Positions 1 through 11,254 of a stretch of 27,122 nucleotides of DNA are shown here, one piece after another. Under the pieces are notes generated by a model that did not search any database, was not told the origin of the DNA, and saw nothing but the letters and a program-made list of their open reading frames with translations. Position 1 is the stretch's first letter, and each line of letters begins with the position of its first letter. A program made the translations under genes and the position numbers. Source of the DNA: Choristocarpus tenellus KU-1152 (lineage: Eukaryota; Phaeophyceae); contig CAXNAD020000151.1 of NCBI GenBank assembly GCA_964200185.2, forward strand, positions 1 through 27,122. The letters run 5' to 3'.

Positions 1-512
1 CTGAAGATCTAGCCGTAGCTCTATCCATACCTCCAGATGTAGATCGAGACCTCCCCCCCCCCACAACAATCCCCTTACACTCACACTTTCAACAGAAAAA
101 AAAGCCTCACAAATTTGGAGTCGAAAAACTACAGAGTGTCCATAGTGATGTTAGTGTAGTGAACAATCAGTACGGTCCAATACAAATGCCAGAACTGAAA
201 TAAACTTTTTTGTTTGTTTGTTTGATACAAGTTACAATTATCACCCAACCTTTTGACTCTCATCTACACCCGGTAGGCGTTTGCAATCCGTTATATAATA
301 CAGTCAACAGTGGTCTCATTGCTGCGACACTTCCTCCCCTCCCTCCCTTCCCCCCAACTTCATGTCAACACCCGATCCTTCAAAGATGCCTCCTGCCTTC
401 ACCAGTGCTGGGCCAAGGTTCACTAGTGCCTCTTCTTGACCACATACACACAGATCCCCTACCTCCAACCCCCTTCCCGCAGGACCTGTATCCTGATTGA
501 TTCATTTCTCAC
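1..512 (-). other. Partial intron 4 of the ZC3H15 gene
   Basis: This stretch follows the donor (gtgaga) of the fourth visible exon and reaches the window edge without a recognisable exon. It contains a C-rich run at 52-62, a TTTG tetranucleotide run near 208-223 and a pyrimidine-rich stretch around 330-356. A short open stretch on the minus strand at about 345-470 does not resemble the expected zinc-finger region and is not called. Confidence 0.6.
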
Positions 513-3500
513 CTTGACTCCGCCTGCAAGAGCCTCATTGAAGAGCGCCGCCAATTCCGCCTCTTGTGCCTTCTTAGCCTACTCAAAATAAAAAACAAAA
601 AAAGAAACAGGAGCAGTGAAAAAAAAATTAGCACTATTGCGTAACTCTAACTGTAACCGCGCGGGAGAAGCAAACGGAACGGAACAGAGCAAAATACAGT
701 TACACGTATAAAAAAACAAAGTACACTCTTTCGCACCACGTGGTCATTTCAACATTTTACTTCTACATAGAAAAGCCTTCAAGGAACCACACGAGGTATA
801 AAAATAGTAAATCTCATCCCAACAGCAGCAGCTGTTGGCATGTAACAATGTGTATCATTATCATTAGTAGCACCAGGATCAAATTCTTCTGTAAGTCCTT
901 CCCCCTTTGGGCAGAGAGCAATTAACTCATCATACGATTGCAAAACTCACGTCTTCCATCTTGTAGCACCACATGTTATTTGCATTTTTTTTAGCCAACC
1001 TGTCTGACACTTTGGAAGCATTAACAGCATCCGACAAATAGGCTGGTGGAGGCATTCCAAAGCTAGAACCATGGGGATTGTTTTGTATGCTTGTGTAAGA
1101 TCCACAAAGCGAAGAAAGAACTGGGGGAATGCAAGGCAGCCTCGCCCATTCCCATACCTACATCTTTCTTCGAGCACGGACTATGCTCCAACCATGAAGT
1201 ATCACTCAGATACATACACACACACACAACATATTTCATCATTATTTGAAAGTTAAGTTAACCAAGAGGGTGGTACCACTGAGGTTTGAGGACCCCACTG
1301 ACTTTCTGTGGTACATGTTTCAGAGCAATCAATCTGAAGTGATGAAGTGGTGCATTTGGACTATTTCATGGGTACATTCAGTTTGCAGAGGCAAGATACC
1401 CTTATCAACACCCTTGCCTGAATGTCTTCATCTTAAAATACGCTGATATTTTTTAAAAATGAAGCTTGAAAGGGCTGAAGCACACCCCTCTCTCAGTTAC
1501 TTCAACTCCTGAGCACTAATCAACTCTTGAATCAACAAATCAGACTAATCCCGTTTACATTCGGAATCAAAGATTCAACATTTCACCAACCCACACCAAA
1601 ACCTCCTCTCCCCCTAAATCTAACTACGACAACCCAAGCGTGCCAACAAAATGTCAAACAGCCGCGTGCTCTCCTCACATACATGATGACAACAGGACCT
1701 AGGAGCACTCTCCTCTACCGGATACCCCACGGAGGCCGCAGACTCTTGCAGCACAGACCAGAGTTCAAACTAGAACATGGGCCGGGGCAGGGGCAGGGGG
1801 AACGGCTTATTCTCACCTCCTTCGCAACCTTCTTCTTGTTCTTGGCAACCTCAGCAGCTCCCCTGTCGCCTGACTTCACACTCTTCTGAACGGTGTTGAT
1901 GTAGTTCTGCAACAACAATCATCAATCATCGACATTACATAATATACCAACAACATACTGTGAGGCACAGTCCATGACAGTGTAGTGTGCGCAGCAAATA
2001 TCCTGATCCATAATGTCACTGTTTGAGGTTTTGGCAATACATAATCGAGAAATAACTGTAATCTGGCGTCCGCACCACAAAAAAAAAAGAAGTTGCACAC
2101 CACTAAGCAAGTGACTACACGTTTTGGACACACCACAAATAGAAGTTTTTCACAATTTTGTTGTAGATGATTACATCCTCCCCCTTAGTTCAGTCCCCCC
2201 CCCCCTCCCCCCCTCCCCCCCGATCTCCTCGCTGTCACACCAACCTGCACAGACTTGCTCTTGTTCTTGTTCTTCAGACCAAAGGTCTTGTCCTCAATCA
2301 GCTGCATGTAAATAGGCACACACCCGCAGCAACATGTCATCCAACAAGCAAGCACAGCAGAAGGATGTGACAGATGGATGGTTGAAGGCATTGCACAGGC
2401 AGGGTTTGTGGGGAGGAAATGCCCTGAAGGAAACATTCATGGCATGTGCATGATGAACGAAGACAAGGTGTAGCATGTGACAAAGTAGAGAGGGGAGTAT
2501 GCTTAACAAGACAATAGCGCCAGCATTGTGGCAGGCAGTCATTTTTGTATACCTTTCAAGAAAATTACTACTTCAAATTAGGCATATTGCCAGTCCTCAA
2601 AAGCCCCAAGAATCAGAACACAAGTGGCCTCTGTATATGGATGCAGTACAACCACGGATGCAATTCATTCCAAAGTGCTCCAGGTGTGGCATGCCATCCT
2701 AACCAACACCATGCACATTCCGAATCAAAACAAAACCACAGGTGCATAGTGCAATACTACTTAACTAACAATACCAAATCAACAAGGATCCAACTTTAGA
2801 AAAAAAATTCTACTGTTTTGCTCATGCAGCCATATATACTCAGAATCATAATCTACATGCAACACATACATATTGAAAGCAGCCTCGGGCTTGAACCCCA
2901 ATCGGTACATGGGATCATCAACAGAAGTGAGAATGTGTGAGGCCAGCCCTGAGCATCAGCCAGTCACACAGATTGAATCGGTGTCCTGGGGTCAAGGCAT
3001 GTCAGGTCAAGTCCTACAGTACTGTATTTCGACCTGCGCAGTATTTATTACTACTTTGAGGAACTGACCCCTATAACAGTACAGTGTCACGTAGTTCAGG
3101 AAAGAGGGAGAAATGGGTGAACCCATGGACTGTGCTATATTGAATAAGAAATGACTAAAATCTGATTTAAGTGGCACAGAGATCTTCTGTTATTGCATAG
3201 ATGGGGATTGAAAGGTACCAAAATCGATAATATCGCTTTATGTTTCAAAATCTTGGAATGGCAATAGCACAGCAATGCAGGAAGGGTGCCTTGCTGTAAG
3301 GTGTGAGTTTTTGACTAAAGGCATCAGAACACTACTATTGCAGTAATCAACGACACCTTATCAACAAGTGCAATATCCTTTCAAGTAGTGCATGTCATAG
3401 AGTAGACCTTCACATGACTCCAATTGCTTCACAGAAGACACAATCACTGGACAAATGCAATACAAGCTCAAACCAGACGGAGGGTACAAGGGGGTACAAT

Positions 3501-4520
3501 TCTTCCTTTCACTGCAAGTAATGTCTCACACAGAAAGTAACAGCCATATTGGAAGAAGTATCCTAGCTACTATTAAATTTACTACTTCGTTTAACAAATT
3601 GAACTTATGATACCAACCTAACGCTGCACCAGTAACCCTTCAATTGAAAGCACATAATAGATAACACATCGATCTCAACCCCAAGGCTGCAAGAAGTATA
3701 ATGAAAAACTGGTTATAGAAGTGCGCAACACAGCTCCCTATATGATGGAAAGGCTAAGTTGCCCTTATAGTTCAACAAAATATTTAAATGATTACACTTG
3801 AAGATGGACAAACGTTGCGCTCGCCTTGGGTTCACACAAGGAACTCCGAGCACATGCCAAGTACAACGTACATGGACTTTGCCATGTCACAAATCACTTT
3901 TGAAGTATTGTCACAAGAACGAACATAACTCCATGGCAAAGGTATTTTAAGAGTCTACTTGATAGTCCATATTTCGTAAAAATACACTATCTCGTATGGC
4001 TTTCCTGACCTATTGAAGTGTCCATATTTTCGTCAAGTTTTGTGTTTGTGTGTGCGTATGCGAACATTTCCACATAAGTATGAGTAGTTCGTGTGCGAAT
4101 GCCATACTGCCTCGCTTCGCATGGAATAGTTGGTTTCTATTGTAGAAAAGAAGGAAGAGATGCACAGGCAGAGGTGGGGGGGATCGAAGCCAAGGGAGAC
4201 TCTGTTATCGACCCAGACCAACACCAGTCTAAACATGGAAATGCACCACCAACACACCGTGTACCGCTGTCCAAGGTTTCTTACGCAATTTCGTGGACCG
4301 ACAGAATTCAGACAGAACGCTTTGCTTGGAGTAGGTTTGTCCAAATCTGCGTTCTATCATGGAGAATCGAACAGTTGACGCACCAGCGCTTGACCTAGCG
4401 GGGAAGAATCTGTTCCCCCAACTGGTACACACGACTAGCGTGAATGGGTGATTCGCGTACCTGGTTCTGCTTCTTAACCTCGGCCTTCTTAGAAGCCCCC
4501 TTCTTCGCCTTTGGAGGCAT
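1..4520 (-). CDS. ZC3H15: ZC3H15/DFRP1 (Tma46-like) zinc-finger protein, 5' part, runs off left edge
   Basis: Four exons are visible on the minus strand: 4520-4461, 2301-2245, 1906-1817 and 578-513. Together they give 91 codons, and every intron is phase 0 with GT-AG ends. The protein starts MPPKAKKGASKKAEVKKQNQ (lysine-rich). It continues with the family hallmark LIEDKTFGLKNKNKSK (residues 21-36), then a basic helical stretch NYINTVQKSVKSGDRGAAEV and an acidic/helical segment AKKAQEAELAALFNEAL. In known family members this N-terminus precedes two CCCH zinc fingers and a C-terminal DFRP domain that binds and stabilises the GTPase DRG1 on translating ribosomes. Those parts must lie left of position 1, since known proteins are about 350-430 residues and I found no CCCH motif in 1-512. 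The start is the first ATG of exon 1, and no other reading of this exon fits the family. Identification is by remembered motif similarity. It is strong for the LIEDKTFGLKNKNK block and weaker for exon 4, which is assigned from frame, splice sites and composition. Confidence 0.85.
579..1816 (-). other. Intron 3 of ZC3H15 (1238 bp)
   Basis: The sense strand begins with gtgaga and ends in an AG directly before GCT AAG AAG. The sequence is AT-rich with short homopolymers and a (CA) run near 1213-1226. I see no nested gene, RNA gene or mobile element in it. Confidence 0.6.
2195..2221 (-). repeat. G-rich tract (G7-A-G7-A-G11 on the sense strand) inside ZC3H15 intron 2
   Basis: The plus strand shows C runs of 11, 7 and 7 separated by single T residues. 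On the transcribed sense strand this becomes three long G runs beginning about 23 nt after the exon 2 donor at 2244-2243. Such runs can form G-quadruplexes, and intronic G runs near donors are known splicing enhancers in animals and plants. A role here is inference. Confidence 0.75.
2302..4460 (-). other. Intron 1 of ZC3H15 (2159 bp)
   Basis: This long first intron lies between the donor gtacgc after codon 20 and an acceptor at 2303-2302. It has open frames of at most about 100 codons on either strand, none with recognisable protein features. No snoRNA or tRNA structure was convincing. Confidence 0.6.
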
Positions 4521-5398
4521 GCTTTCCTTCCCTCAAGCAGGAAAACTTGTCGTAAATCTCTACACCAAGGAGCACAACCACAAGCCCTAAACCCCGCCTC
4601 TATTCGTCTATCTTAAAGCTAAGAGTGTGTGGCCCAGCGTCGGGAGCCTTCCTCCTATGGAAAGAGAGGGGAGGTACAATGGCAATCATCGGAGTGAGAG
4701 AGGGCGGCATATGTAGAGGAGGAGGAGGGGTTGATACAAGGTAAGGGTCTAATTGGCACTAGGAGGGGTGTCATAGGATGTCTAAACTTGCCACACATGA
4801 TCCAATATCGCTCATTTCTAGGGAGCTGGCTTCATTTAGGGAGAAAACTGCAACAAAGGGTTAGGCTGTCTATCGATAAACATCCAGAGGCGCCCTTCCT
4901 ATGACACCTCGAAACCGAATCGAACACCAGCGATAGGTAAAAATGATCACACTGCCTATGAGATCCCTTAGCTGTGACCTTGACGTGAAGACAAGCAACT
5001 TCCCCCGCTCATAACTCAGGTCAATGAGTACCCAGCACTCACCATCCAAAAACCAATCCCAACGACAATTTTCTCCTGAGTGCAGGATCAAGTCTAGCTC
5101 CTGAAACGATTAATCAAACCTACGTACGATAGCTGAACAACGGCCCTGGCGATTAGCGGTAGAGCACCTTTAGACCACGACCCAAACTGTGGTGGGTTCT
5201 CACTCTTTCCCTATCACCACCTCAAAATAAAAAATAAAACTTGATACCATGTGGCACTCACTCACCTATTACTAACTTGGGTAGGTTAAGAGTAGAACTT
5301 AGTGTACCGTTGTCTGTAAATCGATATCAGGCACTGATCTGGCCTCTTCTCCTTACTGAGACATCCAGCCGAGAGAGAGAGGGGGGTTGAAGAGAAGG
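4521..5398. promoter_or_regulatory. Divergent (bidirectional) promoter region between ZC3H15 and BUD23
   Basis: The two start codons face away from each other with 878 bp between them, so both promoters and 5' UTRs must lie here unless 5' UTR introns intervene. A telomere-box-like CCCTAAACCCC sits at 4585-4595 and GGCCCA at 4631-4636. In plants the telo box and TGGGCC (site II) co-occur upstream of translation genes, but whether that holds in this organism is unknown. A perfect 12-bp inverted repeat, GGTGTCATAGGA at 4767-4778 and its complement at 4897-4908, lies in the middle, with a TATCGATA palindrome at 4871-4878. No TATA box could be assigned with confidence. Confidence 0.6.
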
Positions 5399-8233
5399 AT
5401 GAGTCGCCCTGAGCTGCAGCGTCCACCAGACCTTTTCTACGATGCCTCTGAGGCTCGAAAGTATAACTCTAGCTCTCGGATGGTAGGAATACAGGCAGAG
5501 ATATCTGCGCGGTGTATCGAGCTCTTGAATATACCGGTGAGTGATTTCTTGGAGTGCGTAGCATGCCAGAACTGCTGAATAGAAGGATGATCAGGAGGAC
5601 CATTCAGGCTGATAACCTTAGGTTTTTGTGATGGTGTGATTGACGAGTACTTTTTTGCGACCAACCCCCCACTGTGATAGGTTCTAAACTTCCACTTCTT
5701 TGAACCTTGCTATTGTTGCACTTTTAAAGAGAAAATTAGCCAGCGAATGATCCATTCGCCTGTTATCATTCACGTACTTTTTTTCAGACCAGACATGGAC
5801 ATCGACTCTCTCATTTTGGCACACCCCACAGTGAATGTTAAGATGTATTTTCCTTTCTATCCTTCCTTTCTCCTGCACGTTCTTCTTATCTACATGTCCC
5901 CGCCCGTATGCAGCCCGACAAAACGAGCTTTATCCTTGACGTTGGCTGTGGCAGTGGGCTAAGTGGCCAGGCATTGGAAGATGCTGGACACTACTGGGTG
6001 GGGATGGACATCAGTAGAGACATGCTAGATGTGGCCAACGAAAGAGAGACAGAGTGAGAATCAAACACCCTATTGCACCCGCTCTTCCATTCCAAAAGTT
6101 TCCGCTCTCCATGTTTTGGCATTCGAGATGAACCGATGTTATTGTGCAGGAGATGGTTGGGTGCAAAGGGGATCACGTAAGAGGTAGCAATATTTTCCTC
6201 CACGGTATGTCTCTAGCGAATCGTATCTGAAACAACAGACCTCGAATCGACAGAGGCTGATACTGATGCTGATACGGAAAGCCCAATCTGCATAGTCATC
6301 ATGGACAACTGTTGACATCCCAGATATATCGGTCATACTTCGCCACTTGGTAGGAAGGCAGTAGCGCCATACTTTCAAGTTTTCATCCTCCAAAATGAGG
6401 ATCGCTGATCTTGGCAGAAGATTAAAGTCTGCTCTTAATCAAATAGCTCTCATCTTCATCCACATCTGACGAGACACGCAGAAATGGATCCGTTCCAAAT
6501 TTGCCTTCAAGATCTCATGTTCGCCTGGATAGTTTTCCCTGAGAAATAGGACATCTTGTGACTTCAGCTGAAAGGATGAAGCTGCTTTCTAAGCGAACAC
6601 AGGTCATCACATTTCTTATCAAGCAGAACCTTGACAGCTCCCCTATCCTTCCCAACATCGCCTCTTAGATCTGGTGACCTCTGTCAGCATGATATGGGCA
6701 CTGGCCTACCGTTTCGCCCAGCTACCTTTGATGGCTGCATCAGCGTGTCAGCTCTTCAGGTTTGTAGAATAGAAGGGGTAGGAATCCATGTTGTTGTACT
6801 GCACACAGCATACCCTTTTCCATCCACGAGAAAGATTGATCCTCAAAACCTACCACCACTTACGAGTATGTAGAGCATCCGTTGCATTGAGTAGTTGTTG
6901 AGAGAGGGTGACTTAATGATTGGTCTTTATTTTGGAGGTGAAGCAAATCTGCTTTGAAAACTTGGTGTGGCAAACATAGACTGGAGAGTGGTATGATTGA
7001 TGCCCTTCTTTACGAGGAAGACCCAAGGTGTATATTTTATATCCTGTACAGCCCTGATCCACATAATTTGAACAGTAACCTGAACAGTTGTATGTATTGA
7101 ACCATAGAATTGGATTGCTGCATGGTTGCATCATAGTACTTCCTCTTGTATCCACAATTCCCAAGAGGGGATCACATTACTGCTACCCACCTTAACACTA
7201 CCTCCCTCCCCTCCAATGGTGCCATTGCCCGGTTGCCTTTCAGTGGCTTTGCTATGCTCAGACATCTGAACAAGTGGCTAAGACCCGCCTCGTCCGTTTC
7301 TTCTCCTCCCTCTATGGCTGCCTCAAAAGAGGTTCAAGGGCTGCTCTCCAATTCTACCCTGAGAGCACAGAACAAGCAGTTCTCATTGCCTCATGTGCTG
7401 CCAGGTACAGCATTGTTAGGGCAGGGGGGTGGTTCCTTTGATGAGGTGATCTCACGCCACTCTAATCAACTTCTATTGATTCCTGTTGTGGTCCCCTGAG
7501 GGTTGTACAGTCAGGAGATTTCTCACCTCCTGCAGACCAGGCAGTCACTCTCACTTACACTCTTATCCCCACTTGATTTTTTTTTCTGGAAGGGCTGGGT
7601 TCACGGGGGGTCTGGTGGTTGACTACCCTAACTCGGCCAAGGCAAAGAAGCACTACTTATGCCTTAGCTTTGAGCACAATTACAAGACGCCCAAGCCCTT
7701 AACAGCCGAAGGACCAGCAACAGCTGTTAATGTACGTTTGGGTCTTGAAGTATCAGTTGGGTGCTGGTGTGGGAGACACAAACAGTGAGAGTTTGCGTAA
7801 TCTCTGCGCCCCTACCCCTCCGCTTCCCTCCCTAGTTAAATAATCATTTCTCAAGAGCGATGTATTTTTGGAGTCAAGTCAAGATTTAGGTGGTAGGTGT
7901 GACTGGATGGTGAATGCATCTTATTGGCTCACTGCAACATGTAGGGTTATTCCGTTGGTCTTAAGTCTTTTCTCATAATGCTTCCACTACTTCACTGTGC
8001 ACAAAATGTGTTCACTCTGGTGATACCTGACATTCAACCCAACTGGGGTTATATATATACATGTGCAGGCAGGTTCAAGGGAGAGGAGGCGTGGCAAGGG
8101 GGGGAAAAGCAAACCAAAGGCAGCCAAGAGCAGGGACTGGGTGTTGGCAAAGAAAGACCGCCAGCGTAAGCAGGGGAGAGAGGTCAGGGAAGACACCAAG
8201 TTCACTGGACGGAAGCGGAAAGATAAATTCTGA
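5399..8233 (+). CDS. BUD23: BUD23 18S rRNA (guanine-N7) methyltransferase, six exons, complete
   Basis: Exons are 5399-5536, 5914-6053, 6669-6759, 7244-7404, 7593-7731 and 8069-8233. They join in frame (834 nt, 277 aa plus TGA) with GT-AG introns of 377, 615, 484, 188 and 337 bp. The length matches human BUD23 (281 aa). The N-terminus [15 protein letters not shown] is the family signature. The SAM-binding motif I is DVGCGSG (residues 55-61), followed by [14 protein letters not shown], then [20 protein letters not shown] (101-120) and the QWLC motif spanning the exon 3/4 junction. [17 protein letters not shown] is in exon 5. The basic tail [20 protein letters not shown]...TGRKRKDKF is the conserved C-terminal segment. 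From family knowledge, the enzyme works with TRM112 in the nucleus, makes m7G in the 18S rRNA P-site region and is needed for 40S maturation and export. The ATG at 5399 is chosen because it begins the conserved [10 protein letters not shown] block. No lesion is seen. Confidence 0.95.
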
Positions 8234-8857
8234 TCAATTTCCTTGCTCGCCAGTTGGGTTTTATGTAGTAGACGATTTCTCATGTGCATATATATATTTT
8301 GTAATGCATTTGTAATGGTGGGTTCATGTCGTGGTGTATTGTAGTAGACATTTATGCCCTTGATGAGGTCCTTGTTTGCTATACATACTTAAAAGCGCTG
8401 TATATTTGTGATGCCTTGTAATGTGTTAAGCCCTTATGGTCACTGTGTATTTGATTTTCTATATAATTTAGTTTTGAAGTGTGTCTGCATGCAGAGTACC
8501 TGATGCGTTCTCGCCTATCTACGTGGAGTTTGTTGCTGGAAGGAGGGGATAAAGGGGGAACACATATAATATTAGGAAGGTGCTTTCCAGAGTTTCAGAT
8601 GTGTGGTACAGAGCCTCAAAGGTCAAGAAGCAACTCAGCTTGATGTATTTGGGCTGATTAAGCAATTGGGTTCTTACGAGCAATGCAGTATAATACAGTA
8701 GTAAGAAATGATCGATGATAATCAAATGCTACATGCTGGAGTTTTAGAGCTCGCAAAAATTGTCTGTGATGCTGAGATCCGGCACATGATGCCAAAAAGT
8801 CAACGGCGTTTCACCAGGCCAGGTAAACATGATTAAACTGAGTCGCAGTCGAGATTT

Positions 8858-9019
8858 GGTTAAATGTGTTTCAACAAGACTGTTCCAGGGACATTCCAGA
8901 GATCGGAAATTGTGACTGGACCAGGCTAACGGTCAGCCCCAGTTAAGTGTGCTTTAACATTGTCATTCCAAGGTCATGAGAGATTTTCGGGACCAAGACT
9001 GCAGGCGAACTCTAGTCAG
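8858..9019. repeat. Imperfect tandem duplication, period about 82 bp
   Basis: Unit 1 (8858-8937) and unit 2 (8940-9019) align along their length. They share GTTAA-TGTG-TT--AACA, then a TTCCA-GG-CAT block, a GAGA block, GGACCA, and AGGC-AAC near a final GTCAG. Scattered substitutions and a few indels show it is old. It encodes no conserved frame, so it is probably a decayed non-coding repeat. Confidence 0.5.
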
Positions 9020-10940
9020 AACTTAATATAATGGATCTGGTCTGCATCTACTGCTTGGTCGGACTAGGCTGGTTTGCACGTGAATGTTGTGGGTGGTGTA
9101 AAATTGGTCACCTACATCCACAAGATATCAGTTACTATAGTGATATACTTTGCAGTGCATTTTATGAACAACATGCAGTTGGACAAATTCAAGCCGTGAG
9201 AGTGAAAGCCATCCAAAGTTTGTAATCTTCAGCTGATATTTCTTGCTTGTTTCAATTTCCAAGGTGTTATTTCATCTGAATTGTTATGTTGTGGTGGGAG
9301 TAGTAATCAAGATCTTTTAATCGGTTTCTGAGCATTTGTTTAATGGTCAATGTGTGGAGTTTATATCTGATGACGTAATCAGGTTAAAATTTGTGACTTG
9401 AGCTTCAAGTCAGTGTAACACTTGGCGTTACCTCAAAACAGTTGACTGTTGTCATCTGCATGGAAATTGGGAGACCTTTTTGGAAGTCCTGATGGTTGTC
9501 TGATACTCAGAGTCTTCACAAGCAAAGTGATGGAGACCGTACTTGGTTCTCAAAGGGAAAAAGACTAGACACAGAAAGCTGTCCAGGGCGATTTTCGAGA
9601 CCCTAAAAAGTATTGAACTATCAATGCCCAGGTTGGGGGTATCTGAATAGAGAGGAAGAGAAACAAGAGGTCAAGCGGACTGGTTGCAGAGGCACTTGCA
9701 GACGAGGGAATGCTGCAAAATGAGGGGGAGGGTGAGGGAGAGGCAAACCAAACATTAGGCAAGGGTCCACATGCCTGCTGTGAGAAGGAAGTGGGACTTA
9801 AATGCTTTATTCGTAGTGTTCAAGAGGTTATGGAACCTGATACCTAAATGCAAATGGAGAAACTTAAGTTGCTCAGCAGAGAAGTGCTTTCCTAGGGTGA
9901 GGCATGCGTTTTGCCAATCCTGTACCACCGGTTTGACATCTAAATGCGTAAAGACCAAACTGAGGCAGTGGAGGTTGTCTGCCTAGTAGCAGGAATGTCA
10001 TACAAGGTTTTTCACATTGTGAAAACTTGGAAGGAGAAAGGGCTGAAAACACCTCCCTGCATAGTAGTGCAAATCGGTCAAGGGATCAGACCAATACTGA
10101 CACGATTCGATACCTGATTTTGTGTCCAGGACTGGGTGTATTATCGTGTTGCTAAAGAGTAATTGGGTGGCTTAATATGTGAGAATAGTCAAGTCAATGT
10201 CTCTTCCCCTCAACGCTTGTGGAGTTGTGGGAACTTTGGTCTTCAGGTGTGCTGAAAAATATATTGAGTGCAAGTCTATGTATCCCAGCAAACCTCAGCA
10301 CAAACAGAATCAGATTCTGCACGTTGTGCATCAGTATCATACCAAAAAAAAAAATCCTTGGTCGATTTGCTCCGAATCACAAGACGCTTACTCATAGGAC
10401 AACGCCCTCAAAAACGGAAATCAGAGCTAGAAATTGGTCACTCACTTTAAATATTTGTGGGTTCTTCATGCTGATGGGATATCACAAGTGTAGTGATGTT
10501 AACTCTTGGAAAGGAAAGCCTGTTTTACCTAACAGATGAGGTGAGATGTGTGGTCGACCCTTTTTGGAATTGGTGATTGTGGTTGCAACTAACATCCTGT
10601 TGGCAAAAGGCTTGACAGTCAAACACAAAGGAGGTCCGGTGTAGCAGCACATACATGTCGACATATTGACAACTTTGTACAGTCCGTTTTTGTTCTGAGA
10701 AAAGGTCCTTGAATAATTTAGCGTTGTTGAATAATATAATACTAATAGATTCAACTTTTTTCAATATTTATTCGAGGTATTGAGTATTTTTAGTTTAGTA
10801 TTGGGAATTGACAACATTTGTGACCATAAGAAAAATCTGCTAGAAGTATTTTAATGTGCTTGATCATATTCGAAGCAATGTACATTCACTGCACGATTAT
10901 AAATACAATTTTTGCTGAACCGTGAGAGACCCATAGTAAA

Positions 10941-11254
10941 TGAGGGGTACCCCGGTTTTGACCATTTTGTTTTTTTAGTCAGTTTTCTAATCGTTCACAC
11001 TTCACCCCAATTTCTATGGATGAAGTGCTAGCTTTGACTTGAGAATGTTGATATATCTGTTGTTAGAAAAATTTCAACATAATTCAGAAATTAATCTACA
11101 CGCATTATTGGTAAAAATAGACAAATTTTGAACATATTTATCAACACCCTTAAAATACAACTTTTTTGATACTTCTCGTTTAATTTGACTCAGAGGGTAG
11201 TGAGCACAATGCACATTTGCTCGAAAAATAACCAAACTCAAAAATCACCCCTCA
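10941..11254. mobile_element. Possible decayed foldback/MITE-like element (~314 bp)
   Basis: The left end reads TGAGGGGTACCCCGG and the right end is CACCCCTCA, the inverse of TGAGGGGT. Looser inverted similarity continues inward for about 60 nt: CGTTCACACTTCACCCC on the left resembles the complement of GGGTAGTGAGCACAAT on the right. The interior is strongly AT-rich with no ORF. I could not define a target-site duplication. It is not similar to the MITE family at 18.9-22.8 kb. Confidence 0.35.

Noticed and set aside
300-490. Open minus-strand stretch downstream of ZC3H15 exon 4
   Set aside because: It does not match the expected CCCH finger region and has no convincing exon boundaries.
5148-5192. 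tRNA-like stretch with GGTAGAGCA, followed by an ACCAC...GTGGT hairpin and GGTTC
   Set aside because: No acceptor stem, the D-arm does not pair and the T-loop does not fit the B-box, so a cloverleaf cannot be drawn.
7436-7500. Box C/D snoRNA-like TTGATGA ... CTGA inside BUD23 intron 4
   Set aside because: The C box has T instead of a purine at the first position, there is no good terminal stem, and at about 60 nt the spacing is at the short limit.
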